From Clostridia bacterium (GTDB taxonomy: Bacteria > Bacillota > Clostridia > Oscillospirales > Acutalibacteraceae), in the NCBI GenBank assembly GCA_017474045.1, contig JAFUHX010000088.1, positions 1 through 64,000 on the forward strand: a DNA stretch of 64,000 bases, read 5' to 3'. Both the position numbers and the translations under genes were made by a program. Positions within the stretch are counted from its first letter, which is position 1; each line of letters opens with the position of its first letter. Shown here in pieces: positions 51,396-60,386 of the stretch. Under the pieces are notes generated by a model, which did not search any database, was not told the origin of the DNA, and saw nothing but the letters and a program-made list of their open reading frames with translations.

Positions 51396-52679
51396 TTATT
51401 TTGCTTCAGAGAGAAGCTTTTCACAAGCGGCAAGCTTAATTGCTACACAAAGAATATCAGTTGCAACCTTAAGCTCATCAACCGGCGGAAAAGAAGGAGC
51501 AATTCTGATGTTCTGATCCTGAGGGTCAATTCCGTAAGGGAAGGTTGCGCCTACAGAAGTGAGAGTTACACCGGCCTCCTTGCAAAGCTGACCAACTCTT
51601 TTGGCTGTTCCGGGCATTACATCAAGGCTGATGAAATAGCCGCCGAGAGGCTTGGTCCATGAAGCAATTGCGTATTCAGAAAGGCTATTTTCAAAAGCTT
51701 CAATAACTGCGTCAAATTTGGGAGCAAGAATTGCCTTGTGAAGAGCCATGTGTTTCTTTATTCCGTCAAGGTTTTCAAAATACATAACGTGGCGCAGCAT
51801 ATTCATTTTATCGTGACCGATTGTTTGAATGGTCATTCTTTTTCTGATCATTTCGCAGTTGTTTACTGAAGCTGCAAGAGCTGCAACACCTGCGCTGGGG
51901 AAAGTTATTTTTGAAGTTGAAGCAAATTCAATTACCATATCTTCATTGCCGTATTCTTTAAGACGGGGGAAGATATTTACAAGTTCATCTGTTTCATCAT
52001 AGAGGTCATGAATAACATAAGCGTTATCCCAAAGAATTCTGAAATCCTTTGCAGCAGGCTTCATCCTGGCAATTCTTTCAACTGTTTCTGCACTATAGGT
52101 TTCACCTGTGGGATTTGAATACTTGGGAACGCAGAACATTCCTTTAACAGTTTCATCTTTGATGAGCTCTTCAACCTGATCCATATCGGGACCATTACCG
52201 GTTAAATCAACATTGATCTGCTCAATTCCGTAGTATTCAAGAATGGCAAAATGTCTGTCATATCCGGGGCAAGGGCAAAGAAATTTGATTTTTCCCTGAT
52301 CTTTCCAGGGCTTTCCGCCTGAACCGGAAAACATGCATTGAGTAATATAGTCAAACATCATGTTAAGGCTTGAGTTACCGAAAACCATAACATTTTCTTT
52401 TTCAACCTCGAGAAGCTCAGCAAAAAGCTCTTTACATTCGGGAATTCCATCAAGAATACCGTAATTTCGACACTCAGTTCCCTCATGTGCCTGATATTCA
52501 TAGTGGCCTGAGGTTATTACGTCGATCATTGCATTTGAAAGAGTAACCTGCCTTAAAGAAGGCTTTCCTCTTGACATATCAAGATTAAGGCCCTTTGCCT
52601 TGAATTCAGCATATTGCTTTTCAAGCTCATTTTTAAAAGCTTCAAGCTGTTCTTTTGAATAAGATTTAAGCTCAGACAT
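51396..52679 (-). CDS. PLP-dependent aminotransferase (MocR-type class I)
   Basis: This 427-residue enzyme of aminotransferase class I fold belongs to the group annotated as aspartate aminotransferase-like or Aminotran_MocR domain without the regulatory HTH. Visible are NLDMSRGKPS near residue 32, VPKYSNPTGETYS near 184, DNAYVIHDLY near 218 and the PLP lysine in STSKITFPSAG near 254. It transfers an amino group between an amino acid, probably aspartate or glutamate, and a keto acid; substrate is a family inference. ATG 52679 has GGAGG upstream. It is monocistronic, with a structured leader and its own promoter. Confidence 0.92.
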   Translation of the reverse strand: MSELKSYSKEQLEAFKNELEKQYAEFKAKGLNLDMSRGKPSLRQVTLSNAMIDVITSGHYEYQAHEGTECRNYGILDGIPECKELFAELLEVEKENVMVFGNSSLNMMFDYITQCMFSGSGGKPWKDQGKIKFLCPCPGYDRHFAILEYYGIEQINVDLTGNGPDMDQVEELIKDETVKGMFCVPKYSNPTGETYSAETVERIARMKPAAKDFRILWDNAYVIHDLYDETDELVNIFPRLKEYGNEDMVIEFASTSKITFPSAGVAALAASVNNCEMIRKRMTIQTIGHDKMNMLRHVMYFENLDGIKKHMALHKAILAPKFDAVIEAFENSLSEYAIASWTKPLGGYFISLDVMPGTAKRVGQLCKEAGVTLTSVGATFPYGIDPQDQNIRIAPSFPPVDELKVATDILCVAIKLAACEKLLSEAK

Positions 52680-52692
52680 TGTTTACCTCCAT

Positions 52693-52762
52693 AACTAACT
52701 TAAACTGTCGATTCTTTCCGCAGGGCATACCCCGATTTCAGCTTCTAACACCAATTTTAGTT
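52693..52762 (-). ncRNA. Unidentified structured leader of the aminotransferase gene
   Basis: On the minus strand three nested helices are visible: AACTAA (52757-52762)/TTAGTT (52693-52698), AAGCTG (52739-52744)/CAGTTT (52702-52707, one wobble) and GGG/CCC closing a small loop at 52723-52733. The outer helix ends three bases before the ribosome binding site GGAGG. I do not recognise it as a known riboswitch class. It could sense an amino acid or be a simple translation-control structure. Confidence 0.4.
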
Positions 52763-52782
52763 TCTTTTTTCAAACGCCATAT

Positions 52783-52810
52783 ATTATATCATATTTTTAA
52801 CAAAAATCAA
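52783..52810 (-). promoter_or_regulatory. Promoter of the aminotransferase gene
   Basis: TTGATT (52805-52810) and TATAAT (52783-52788) on the minus strand, spacer 16 bases. This gives a leader of roughly 95 bases. Confidence 0.75.
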
Positions 52811-52874
52811 GTCTTCCGCTTGGATATTTTGCATAAAAAACGGCACCTTCAGAAATAACCATTTAAAAAAATGA

Positions 52875-54128
52875 TTATTCTTCGATTATCCAGTCTTTAA
52901 TTTCATCAAGGAAATATAATTCCAATGTTGCTTCCATATAAAGTCCGTTTTCCTGATATTCTTCTTCATGAACCACACCCTCGTTTCTGATTCTTGCAGC
53001 AACAGAACCATATTTGAAGGGAATCAGAAGCTTCGCTCTTCTCCTGCTTTGCGGAAGCTCTTTGACAATTGCGTTTAAAAGCTCATCAAAGCCTTTTTCT
53101 TCCAGAGCAGAAATCATTACGGTTTTTCCGAATGTTGGCATTGAATAGATATTTCCCACAAGGTCACATTTATTCATAACAGAGATTACGGGAGTGGCGG
53201 CGCAGTTGAGCTCATCAAGAAGCTTTTTGGTCACCTCCAGATGCTCACTTGCGTGTTCATCTGAGGCGTCACAAACATTGAGAATAACCGTTGCCTCGGC
53301 TGCGACCTCAAGAGTTGATTTGAAAGCTTCAACCAGCTTATGGGGAAGTCTTCTGATAAGTCCGACGGTATCAATAAGCATAACCTCTCTTCCGTCAGGA
53401 AGAGTCAGAGCTCTTGAAGTTGGATCAAGTGTTGCAAAAAGTTTGTTCTCAGCAAGAACGCCTGCCTTTGTCAGCGCATTCATCAGGGTCGATTTTCCTG
53501 CATTGGTGTAGCCGACAATGGCAACACTTTGAACGCCGTCTTTTTTTCTTCTTTTTCTCTGCATTTCGCGGCGTTTTTCAAGCTCCTTAAGCTCTTCTTC
53601 CAATTTCTGAATTCTTCTTCTGATATGCCTTTTGTCGCTTTCAAGCTTCGTTTCTCCGGGACCTCTTGTTCCGATTCCGCCGCCGAGACGGGAAAGCGAT
53701 GTACCCTGCCCTGCAAGCCGGGGCAGACTATATTTAAGCTGAGCAAGTTCAACCTGAATCTTACCCTCGCTGGTTCTTGCTCTAGCGGCAAAAATATCAA
53801 GAATCAACATTGTTCTGTCGATTACCCTGACCTTTGTAAGTCGCTCCAGGTTTCTTTGTTGAGATGGAGTAAGCTCGCTGTCAACAATAATCAAATCGAT
53901 TTCATTGCTGTCGCAAAAAACAACAATTTCAGCAAGTTTTCCAAGGCCAACAAAGGTTGCGTTTTCGGGTCTCTCTTTTTTCTGAATGATTTTTCCAAGA
54001 ACTTCTGCTCCTGCTGTGTGAGCAAGCTCTTCAAGTTCATCAATGGAAACCTCAGCGTCAAAATCGCCTGTGTCAACACTGACAAGCAGCGCTCTTTCCG
54101 CTTCTTGTTTGTTTTCATAAAGCTGCAT
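52875..54128 (-). CDS. hflX: GTPase HflX (ribosome-splitting/rescue factor)
   Basis: This 417-residue GTPase binds the 50S subunit and helps split stalled ribosomes under stress. An N-terminal HflX domain (IIVDSELTPSQQRNLE near residue 78) is followed by the glycine-rich RLGGGIGTRGPGETKLE near 147 and a helical linker. The G domain has GYTNAGKST (G1) near 205, DPTSR (G2 region), DTVGLIRRLP (G3) near 253 and MNKCD (G4) near 318. The length is standard. ATG 54128 has AAAGG upstream, 12 bases after the M24 peptidase stop codon. No strong terminator follows. Confidence 0.97.
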   Translation of the reverse strand: MQLYENKQEAERALLVSVDTGDFDAEVSIDELEELAHTAGAEVLGKIIQKKERPENATFVGLGKLAEIVVFCDSNEIDLIIVDSELTPSQQRNLERLTKVRVIDRTMLILDIFAARARTSEGKIQVELAQLKYSLPRLAGQGTSLSRLGGGIGTRGPGETKLESDKRHIRRRIQKLEEELKELEKRREMQRKRRKKDGVQSVAIVGYTNAGKSTLMNALTKAGVLAENKLFATLDPTSRALTLPDGREVMLIDTVGLIRRLPHKLVEAFKSTLEVAAEATVILNVCDASDEHASEHLEVTKKLLDELNCAATPVISVMNKCDLVGNIYSMPTFGKTVMISALEEKGFDELLNAIVKELPQSRRRAKLLIPFKYGSVAARIRNEGVVHEEEYQENGLYMEATLELYFLDEIKDWIIEE

Positions 54129-54140
54129 ATATTTATTCCT

Positions 54141-55205
54141 TTATAATATTATAAGTTCTTTGTCTGATTTTGTGTAATTATAATAACCGTTTTCCGTAAC
54201 AATAACCATGTCTTCAATTCTCACTCCGAATTCTCCGGGAAGATAGATTCCCGGCTCCGCAGTTACAACATTACCTTCTTTTAAAACCGCTTGGCTAAAA
54301 GGAGAAAGCCGGGGATATTCATGAATTTCAATTCCTACGCCGTGACCGTAGCCATGGCCAAAAAATTCTCCATAGCCCTTTGAAGAAATTAAATCTCTTG
54401 CGGCTTTGTCTATCAGATTGCAAGGAACACCTGCTCTGATTTTTTCAAGACCCGCCTTCTGAGCTTCAAGAACTATATTATAAACTTCCGCTTGTTTATC
54501 TGAAACCTCACCGACGGCAACAGTTCTTGTCATATCGCTGTGGTAACCCTCAAAAACCGCACCGAAATCCATTGTTATAAAATCGCCTTTTTCAATCTTT
54601 TTTTCACCGGGAACACCGTGAGGCATGGAGCTGTTTTTTCCCGAAACAGCAATTGTTTCAAAAGAAAGAGCCTCTGCACCGTTTCGAAGCATATAATAAT
54701 CAAGTTCAAGAGCAATTTCTTTTTCGGTCACACCCGGCTTAATAAATCCAAGAACATGGAGAAAAGCTTTTTCGGCAATTCGCTGAGCTTTTTCAATTTT
54801 TTCGCTTTCTTCTTTTGTTTTAACGCTTCTCAGAAGATCAATTTCATCGTCAAGAAGGCTGTTTGTTAAAAACGAAACTTCTGAAAATGATTTTTTAAAA
54901 CTTTCCAGCTGTGAAAGAGTCATTCGGCTTTGTTCAACAGCCATTGTTCTGATTTTCAGCTTTTTGACAATGGGCGAAAGTGTTTTTTCAACAGATTTTA
55001 TCTCACAGATTTCGTCGCAGGTTTTTATTGTTTTTTCAGCCGCCTCAATATATCTGCTGTCCGTCAGAAAAACAGATTTTTCAGGCGTTATCAGAAGATA
55101 GCCGTTTGATGAGGAAAAGGAGGTTAAATATTTAACATTTTCTTTGCTTATAATGAGTGCGGAATCTGCTCTGCCCTTTAAAAAATTTTTAATTTGATTT
55201 ATCAC
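54141..55205 (-). CDS. M24 family Xaa-Pro aminopeptidase
   Basis: This 354-residue protein has an N-terminal creatinase-like domain (to about residue 130) and a C-terminal pita-bread metallopeptidase domain. The dimetal ligands are visible as Asp in FITMDFGAVFEGYHSDMTR (two Asp) near 215-228, His in GHGVGIEIHEYP near 290-297, Glu in TAEPGIY near 318 and Glu in VRIEDMV near 332. It cleaves Xaa-Pro dipeptides or N-terminal residues before proline. The start is probably GTG 55205 (GGAG nine bases upstream); GTG 55214 is within that site. It appears to be read with rpsU and hflX. Confidence 0.94.
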   Translation of the reverse strand: MINQIKNFLKGRADSALIISKENVKYLTSFSSSNGYLLITPEKSVFLTDSRYIEAAEKTIKTCDEICEIKSVEKTLSPIVKKLKIRTMAVEQSRMTLSQLESFKKSFSEVSFLTNSLLDDEIDLLRSVKTKEESEKIEKAQRIAEKAFLHVLGFIKPGVTEKEIALELDYYMLRNGAEALSFETIAVSGKNSSMPHGVPGEKKIEKGDFITMDFGAVFEGYHSDMTRTVAVGEVSDKQAEVYNIVLEAQKAGLEKIRAGVPCNLIDKAARDLISSKGYGEFFGHGYGHGVGIEIHEYPRLSPFSQAVLKEGNVVTAEPGIYLPGEFGVRIEDMVIVTENGYYNYTKSDKELIIL

Positions 55206-55225
55206 ATTAATCACTCCGATTATAT

Positions 55226-55258
55226 AAAAAACTAAAAAGCAGGCACAAAGCCTGCTTT
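55226..55258 (-). terminator. Terminator after rpsU
   Basis: AAAGCAGGC (55236-55244) pairs perfectly with GCCTGCTTT (55250-55258). On the minus strand it is followed by TTAGTTTTTT. It lies nine bases after the rpsU stop codon and would limit read-through into the M24 peptidase and hflX. Confidence 0.87.
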
Positions 55259-55267
55259 AAAGGTTAA

Positions 55268-55444
55268 TTATTTGAATTTGCGCTTACGAGCAGCTTCGGA
55301 CTTTTTCTTTCTTGCAACAGAAGGCTTCTCATAGTGTTCTCTTTTTCTAACTTCCTGGATAATACCGTCGCGAGAAGTTTGTCTTTTGAAACGTCTGAGA
55401 GCGCTGTCAAGAGATTCATTTTCCTTAACTTTTACCTGACTCAT
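55268..55444 (-). CDS. rpsU: 30S ribosomal protein S21
   Basis: This 58-residue, highly basic protein (starts [20 protein letters not shown], ends ARKRKFK) is the small-subunit protein S21 that assists translation initiation. The ATG at 55442-55444 is preceded by GGAGGGA. It has a perfect consensus promoter and a terminator. S21 is often followed by yqeY and close to dnaJ operons in Firmicutes; here it is followed by an M24 peptidase gene. Confidence 0.97.
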   Translation of the reverse strand: MSQVKVKENESLDSALRRFKRQTSRDGIIQEVRKREHYEKPSVARKKKSEAARKRKFK

Positions 55445-55503
55445 CTATAATTCCCTCCCTCCGCCTATAGCAGGGGTATATTTCCATATTGGATACGCCG
55501 AAT

Positions 55504-55532
55504 ATTATACAACAACAAAGCATAGTTGTCAA
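55504..55532 (-). promoter_or_regulatory. Strong promoter of rpsU
   Basis: TTGACA (55527-55532), 17-base spacer, TATAAT (55504-55509) on the minus strand: a perfect consensus match. Confidence 0.93.
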
Positions 55533-55600
55533 GGGCTTATTGAGAAGAAAAATTAAAGATTTTGTAAAAACTCCGGCTTATTCTATATTCTTTTTTCGTT

Positions 55601-56323
55601 TTATTGCTTAATTGCTTCGCAAACCGCATTTGCAATTTGTTTTGCGCCCTCATTATTAGGATGAACTCCGTCTTTGGAAAACCATTCACGGTGATTAGCC
55701 GTCAGCTCACTGATTTCAATTACCGGAAGAGAGAATTCTTTAGCAACTTCTCTTATATATTGTGTCAGCTCTGAAACAACTTCACCTTGAATATCATAAG
55801 ACATTAAGCCCTCCTCTTTTTCGCCTTCAGCGTAATAAGTGGCAGGCGGAGTGCAGATATAAATTTTTTCGCAATGGGTCAGATAAAGACCGAGAAACGT
55901 TCTGTATGCCGCTTTGAAATCATCTTCGCCCTTCCAGTTTTCAGGCTTTGAATCATTTGAGCCAATCATAATGACAACAATATCTCCGAGGTATTTCTGA
56001 CTTTCTGCATAAGGCTTATAGGTGGTATAAGGTTGGTCACCGCTATCCTGAACAGTTGCACCGGATTCACCAAAATTCTGAACGCAATAATCTTCACCGA
56101 GAAGCCCTTGCAAAACTGCGGGATAGTTATTATCTTTCCAATTTTTTATGCTATGACCATAAGTTACGCTGTCTCCCACGCAAGAAACCTTAATCTGACC
56201 TTCTTTAGCTTCAGTATAGCTATGAAGACCGGACAAGCCGTTATCATAAAAATAATAAAAGCCTATTGAGCCTGATATCAAGGCTATTGCCAGAACCACA
56301 CAGATTATTTTTATTACCTTCAT
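55601..56323 (-). CDS. SGNH/GDSL hydrolase with N-terminal membrane anchor
   Basis: This 240-residue exported or anchored protein begins with a hydrophobic segment (residues about 5-27). The SGNH blocks are present in order: SCVGDSVTYG (Ser nucleophile) near residue 47, NFGESGATV (Gly) near 83, IGSNDSKP (Asn) near 120 and KDGVHPNNEG (Asp-His) near 217. Such enzymes remove acyl groups from cell-surface glycans or lipids; the ester substrate is unknown. ATG 56323 has AAGGAGA upstream. It follows leuS after a hairpin, with no clear own promoter. Confidence 0.93.
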   Translation of the reverse strand: MKVIKIICVVLAIALISGSIGFYYFYDNGLSGLHSYTEAKEGQIKVSCVGDSVTYGHSIKNWKDNNYPAVLQGLLGEDYCVQNFGESGATVQDSGDQPYTTYKPYAESQKYLGDIVVIMIGSNDSKPENWKGEDDFKAAYRTFLGLYLTHCEKIYICTPPATYYAEGEKEEGLMSYDIQGEVVSELTQYIREVAKEFSLPVIEISELTANHREWFSKDGVHPNNEGAKQIANAVCEAIKQ

Positions 56324-56346
56324 TTTAAATCTCCTTATATAAACCC

Positions 56347-56372
56347 GGCCGCACCATTTTCACAGCGCGGCC
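56347..56372 (-). terminator. GC-rich hairpin after leuS
   Basis: GGCCGC pairs with GCGGCC (stems at 56347-56352 and 56367-56372), directly after the leuS stop codon. On the minus strand only GGGTTTATAT follows, so it is a weak terminator, perhaps an attenuator before the SGNH hydrolase gene. Confidence 0.5.
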
Positions 56373-56380
56373 AAAAGCTT

Positions 56381-58786
56381 TTATTTAATTACAATATTAA
56401 CGAGTCTGCCTTTGACATAAAGCTCTTTAACTATTGTTTTTCCTGCAATTTCAGCGGCAATTTTTTCGTCGCTTTTTGCAAGAGCGATTGCTTCTTCACT
56501 TTCAGCGTCTGAGGCAATCATAATTTTTGCTCTGACTTTTCCGTTAAGCTGAACAACAATTTCAATTGAAGAGTCAACACACTTGGCTTCATCATAAGTA
56601 GGCCATGCAGTTTCAGCAAGCATTTTTTCGCCGCCGAGATTTTCGTTAATTTCTTCTGTTATGTGAGGAGCAAAGGGATTAAGCAAGCAAATGAGAGTCT
56701 TAAGCTCTTTCTTTGTTATCTGACCTGCAGAATAAATTTCGTTAAGAAGTGTCATCAGAGAAGCTATTGCTGTGTTATATTTAAGATTTTCAATGTCTGA
56801 GGTAACCTTCTTAATGGTTTTGTGGAAGGCTGACTCAAGCTTTTCTGAATATTCATCGCTGTCGTTAAGAATTTCCTGAAGGTTCCATACTCTGTCGATA
56901 AATCTCTTGCAGCCCTTAACGCCGTTTTCAGACCAGGGAGCAGCTTTTTCATAGTCACCCATGAAGAGAATATATGTTCTGAGAACATCGGCGCCGAAAA
57001 CTTCAACAACATCGTTAGGGTCAACAACATTGCCCTTTGACTTAGACATTTTTTCTCCGTCAGGACCTAAGATAAGGCCTTGGGCGGTTCTTTTTGCATA
57101 AGGCTCATCATAGGGAACCTCGCCGATATCATAAAGGAATTTATGCCAGAATCTTGAATAGATAAGGTGGCGGGTTACATGCTCCATTCCTCCGTTATAC
57201 CAGTCAACCTGACCCCAATATTTAAGCTTTTCTTCGTCTGCGAAGCGCTCTGTGTTATGAGGATCAATGTAGCGAAGGAAATACCATGAAGAGCCTGCCC
57301 ACTGAGGCATGGTGTCTGTTTCACGCTTTGCAGCTTTTCCGCATTTGGGGCAAGTGCAATTTACAAATGAATCAATTTTGGCAAGGGGGCTTTCGCCGTC
57401 CTGACCGGGTTCAAAGTTTTCCACCTTGGGAAGCTTGAGAGGAAGCTCACTATAGGGAACGGCAACCATTCCGCAAGAAGAACAATGAACAATGGGAATG
57501 GGTTCGCCCCAATAACGCTGACGGTTAAATGCCCAGTCTTTCATTTTATACTGAACGCCCTTTTCACCGATTCCTTTTTCCGAAAGGACTTCAAGCATTT
57601 TCTCAATGGAAGATTTTTTATCTTTAAATCCGTTAAGGAAGTCCGAATTAACCATTTCGCCGTCGCCGGTATAAGCTTCAACTGAAATATCTCCGCCTTT
57701 AATAACTTCGATTATGTCAATTCCGAATTTCTTTGCAAAATCATAGTCTCTCTGGTCATGCGCAGGAACAGCCATGATTGCCCCTGTTCCGTAACCCATC
57801 ATAACATAGTCTGAAATAAAAATGGGAATTTCTTTTTGGTTAACGGGGTTAATTGCGCTGAAACCTTCAAGCTTAACGCCTGTTTTTTCTTTAACAAGCT
57901 GTGTTCTTTCAAACTCTGTTTTCTTTGCACACTCTGTTCTGTATGCCTCAACATCAGCAAAATTTGAAATCATCTCTTTATGTTTATCAAGCATGGGATG
58001 CTCGGGTGCCATTACCATGAAGGTAACACCAAAAAGAGTATCAGGACGGGTAGTATAGATTCTTAAGGTTTCGTCGGTGTCTTTAACGCTGAAGTTTACA
58101 AAAGCACCTGTTGACTTTCCGATCCAGTTTTCCTGCTGAAGCTTAACATTGGGAAGGTAATCGACCTTATCGAGACCTTCAAGAAGCTTATCGGCATATT
58201 CTGTTATTCTGAGATACCAAACATCTTTGGACTTCTGAACGATATCGCTGTGGCAGATGTCACATTTTCCGCCCTGAGAATCTTCGTTTGAAAGAACAAC
58301 CTTGCATGAAGGACAATAGTTAACAAGAGTTTTATCTCTGAAGGCAAGGCCGTTTTCAAACATTTTAAGGAAAATCCACTGTGTCCACTTATAGTATTCT
58401 TCTTCAGTTGTGTCAACAACTCTTTTCCAGTCAAAAGAGAAGCCCACTCTTTTAAGCTGACTTGTGAACTTAGCAATGTTTGTGTCTGTTACCTGACGGG
58501 GATGAATTCCCGTTTTGATAGCATAGTTTTCTGTGGGAAGACCATAGGCATCAAAGCCAATGGGAAAAAGAACATTGTAGCCTTCCATTCTGCGCTTTCT
58601 TGAAACAACTTCAAGTCCTGAATAGGCTTTAATGTGGCCAACGTGCATACCTGCACCGCTGGGATAAGGAAACTCAACAAGGGCATAGAACTTCTTTTTG
58701 TCGCTTCCGTCCTGAGCGTTAAAAACGCCGGTTTCTTCCCATTTGTCCTGCCACTTTTTTTCAATTTGCTTAAAATTATACTGCAC
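56381..58786 (-). CDS. leuS: Leucyl-tRNA synthetase
   Basis: This 801-residue class Ia synthetase charges tRNA-Leu. The HIGH-type motif is in PYPSGAGMHVGH near residue 40, the CP1 editing domain carries the T-rich TTRPDTLFGVTFMV region near 232, and GEKMSKSKGN near 570 is the KMSKS loop. Zinc-binding cysteines CPSCK and CDIC are present near 160-175. The length is typical. The start is GTG 58786 (GGAG nine bases upstream), giving the usual MQYNFK N-terminus; a GTG nine bases earlier overlaps the ribosome binding site. Confidence 0.98.
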   Translation of the reverse strand: MQYNFKQIEKKWQDKWEETGVFNAQDGSDKKKFYALVEFPYPSGAGMHVGHIKAYSGLEVVSRKRRMEGYNVLFPIGFDAYGLPTENYAIKTGIHPRQVTDTNIAKFTSQLKRVGFSFDWKRVVDTTEEEYYKWTQWIFLKMFENGLAFRDKTLVNYCPSCKVVLSNEDSQGGKCDICHSDIVQKSKDVWYLRITEYADKLLEGLDKVDYLPNVKLQQENWIGKSTGAFVNFSVKDTDETLRIYTTRPDTLFGVTFMVMAPEHPMLDKHKEMISNFADVEAYRTECAKKTEFERTQLVKEKTGVKLEGFSAINPVNQKEIPIFISDYVMMGYGTGAIMAVPAHDQRDYDFAKKFGIDIIEVIKGGDISVEAYTGDGEMVNSDFLNGFKDKKSSIEKMLEVLSEKGIGEKGVQYKMKDWAFNRQRYWGEPIPIVHCSSCGMVAVPYSELPLKLPKVENFEPGQDGESPLAKIDSFVNCTCPKCGKAAKRETDTMPQWAGSSWYFLRYIDPHNTERFADEEKLKYWGQVDWYNGGMEHVTRHLIYSRFWHKFLYDIGEVPYDEPYAKRTAQGLILGPDGEKMSKSKGNVVDPNDVVEVFGADVLRTYILFMGDYEKAAPWSENGVKGCKRFIDRVWNLQEILNDSDEYSEKLESAFHKTIKKVTSDIENLKYNTAIASLMTLLNEIYSAGQITKKELKTLICLLNPFAPHITEEINENLGGEKMLAETAWPTYDEAKCVDSSIEIVVQLNGKVRAKIMIASDAESEEAIALAKSDEKIAAEIAGKTIVKELYVKGRLVNIVIK

Positions 58787-58815
58787 TTTTATCACTCCAA
58801 AATTTTTTTCGCTGA

Positions 58816-59175
58816 TTAATCGTCTGTTAAAACGTCGGAAAGGTCAATTTGATTTGCATCTGACCAAAGACGCTCAAGATTATAGTATTCACGGCTTTCA
58901 CCGGTGAAAACATGAACCAAAACGCTGCTGTAGTCAAGAAGAATCCAGCCGGTTGCTCTTCCTTCAATATGGTCGGGCTTTATTGAAAACTGATTTTCAA
59001 TTTCATATTCAACCTCATCGGCAAGAGCCTTGACATGAGTGTTTGAGGTTCCTGTTGCGATTACAAAATAATCAGCAACAATAGAATATTCTGTTATATG
59101 AATGGCTTTGATATCCATTGCTTTTTTATTGTCAAGAACCTTTGCTATAGCTTTGGCAAGTTCAAGCTCTGTCAT
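58816..59175 (-). CDS. rsfS: Ribosome silencing factor RsfS
   Basis: This 119-residue protein binds L14 on the 50S subunit and blocks subunit joining, lowering translation when nutrients are scarce. The pattern ADYFVIATGTSNTHVKALAD near residue 33 and GWILLDYSSVLVHVF near 76 is diagnostic. It sits between yqeK and leuS in the conserved nadD-yqeK-rsfS order. GAAAGG precedes ATG 59175 by about 12 bases. Confidence 0.97.
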   Translation of the reverse strand: MTELELAKAIAKVLDNKKAMDIKAIHITEYSIVADYFVIATGTSNTHVKALADEVEYEIENQFSIKPDHIEGRATGWILLDYSSVLVHVFTGESREYYNLERLWSDANQIDLSDVLTDD

Positions 59176-59182
59176 TATTACA

Positions 59183-59779
59183 TCAATCCTTTCCTAATGT
59201 TACGCCCTTTAAAATCAGGTCATTATAAAACTCAAGGCTATTTTCATGAATGACCAGTTCTCCGTCAGAAAGCTTCTTAAGAGTATATTTCAGAGAATAG
59301 AGCGCCGCTTTTTCAAGACTTTCTTTTGAAAGCCTTCTCATAACATCCACATCGGGATAATCTCTTTCGGCGGAAATATAATCTGCAATATAAACAATCA
59401 TTTCAAGAAGACTCATGTTAGCTTTTCCGGTGGTGTGATATCTCAAGGCACCGAGAAACTCTTCGTCGTCAATTCCCAACTCTTTTTTAACATAAATAGG
59501 AGCCGTCATGGAATGCCAGAGTTTAAAATTATTTTTTTCCGTCTGACTAAGAATTATAGCACTATCTGAAAGCATTTGCAACTGATTTTCGCTATTTTCG
59601 TTTTTAGTAACATCATGAAGAAGTCCTGCCATATAGGCTCTGTCTTCATTATAACCATATTGCCTTGCCAGCTCTCTTGCCGAATCGGCAACACAAAGAG
59701 AATGAAAATATCTTTCTTCTTTCAGTCTTTCTTTAAGAAGAGACTTAAATTCATCACATCGCTCAATATATGTGTTCAC
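59183..59779 (-). CDS. yqeK: HD-domain phosphohydrolase YqeK (diadenosine tetraphosphatase)
   Basis: This 198-residue HD-family hydrolase is the YqeK type, which cleaves Ap4A symmetrically. Metal-binding residues are in YFHSLCVAD near residue 24, GLLHDVTKNE (HD pair) near 53, WHSMTAPIY near 88 and VYIADYISAERDYP near 130. The start is GTG 59779, overlapping the nadD stop codon by four bases, with AAAAGGGG upstream. Co-translation with nadD is conserved across Firmicutes. Confidence 0.95.
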   Translation of the reverse strand: MNTYIERCDEFKSLLKERLKEERYFHSLCVADSARELARQYGYNEDRAYMAGLLHDVTKNENSENQLQMLSDSAIILSQTEKNNFKLWHSMTAPIYVKKELGIDDEEFLGALRYHTTGKANMSLLEMIVYIADYISAERDYPDVDVMRRLSKESLEKAALYSLKYTLKKLSDGELVIHENSLEFYNDLILKGVTLGKD

Positions 59780-60384
59780 AAATAAAGCCCCTTTTCTTTA
59801 ATATATTCTCCGGTTTTTTCTTCAAGCAGTCTGCAAACATCTTCGCCCTTTTTAATTTTTTCTCTGATTTCAGTTGAAGAAAGCTCAACAGCGTCGCTGT
59901 TTAAAACAACAATTTCGCCCTTTTCCTCCCTCAGCCCGAGAGTTTTTTCTGCATATTGACAAAGAAGCTTTTTCCCCTCTTCGTCGTCTCTTGAAATTAC
60001 GCAAAGAGTACAGTTTTGAAGAATTTCTTCAAATTTATACCACCGGTGAAAGCTCAGAAGCATATCTGAACCCACAAGCAAAAACAGCTTGTCGCCTCTA
60101 TAGCGTTTTTTCAGCTCAGAAACAGTTTCAACAGTATAGCTTTTTCCTTTTCTCCGGATTTCAATGTCGCTGACTGAAAAAAGCTTTTCGCTGAAGGTCA
60201 GACGACACATTTCTAATCTGTGTTCACAATCGGCAAGGCTGCTCGTTTCTTTATGAGGCGGAGTATAGGTTGGAATTATTATTATTTCATCAAAGCCAAC
60301 CACTTTCGCCATCTCAGTTGCCAAACGTTTATGGGCAATATGGGGCGGATTAAAGGTTCCGCCGAAAATTCCGATTTTCCTCAT
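59776..60384 (-). CDS. nadD: Nicotinate-nucleotide adenylyltransferase
   Basis: This 202-residue enzyme transfers AMP from ATP to nicotinate mononucleotide in NAD synthesis. The nucleotidyltransferase signature GIFGGTFNPPHIAH lies at residues 5-18, and the conserved ELSSTEIREKIKKGE (ISSTxIR-type motif) near 167. Length is typical. ATG 60384 lies just after the yhbY stop codon; AAAGG is about 16 bases upstream, a long spacing. Confidence 0.96.
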   Translation of the reverse strand: MRKIGIFGGTFNPPHIAHKRLATEMAKVVGFDEIIIIPTYTPPHKETSSLADCEHRLEMCRLTFSEKLFSVSDIEIRRKGKSYTVETVSELKKRYRGDKLFLLVGSDMLLSFHRWYKFEEILQNCTLCVISRDDEEGKKLLCQYAEKTLGLREEKGEIVVLNSDAVELSSTEIREKIKKGEDVCRLLEEKTGEYIKEKGLYL

Positions 60385-60386
60385 TT

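Noticed and set aside
52840-52874. A terminator after hflX
   Set aside because: The inverted repeat AACCATTT/AAATGATT is short and not followed by a T run on the minus strand.
53529-54146. A 205-codon plus-strand frame opposite hflX
   Set aside because: Cys/Phe/Lys-biased translation with no motifs; the opposite strand encodes a complete HflX with all G motifs.
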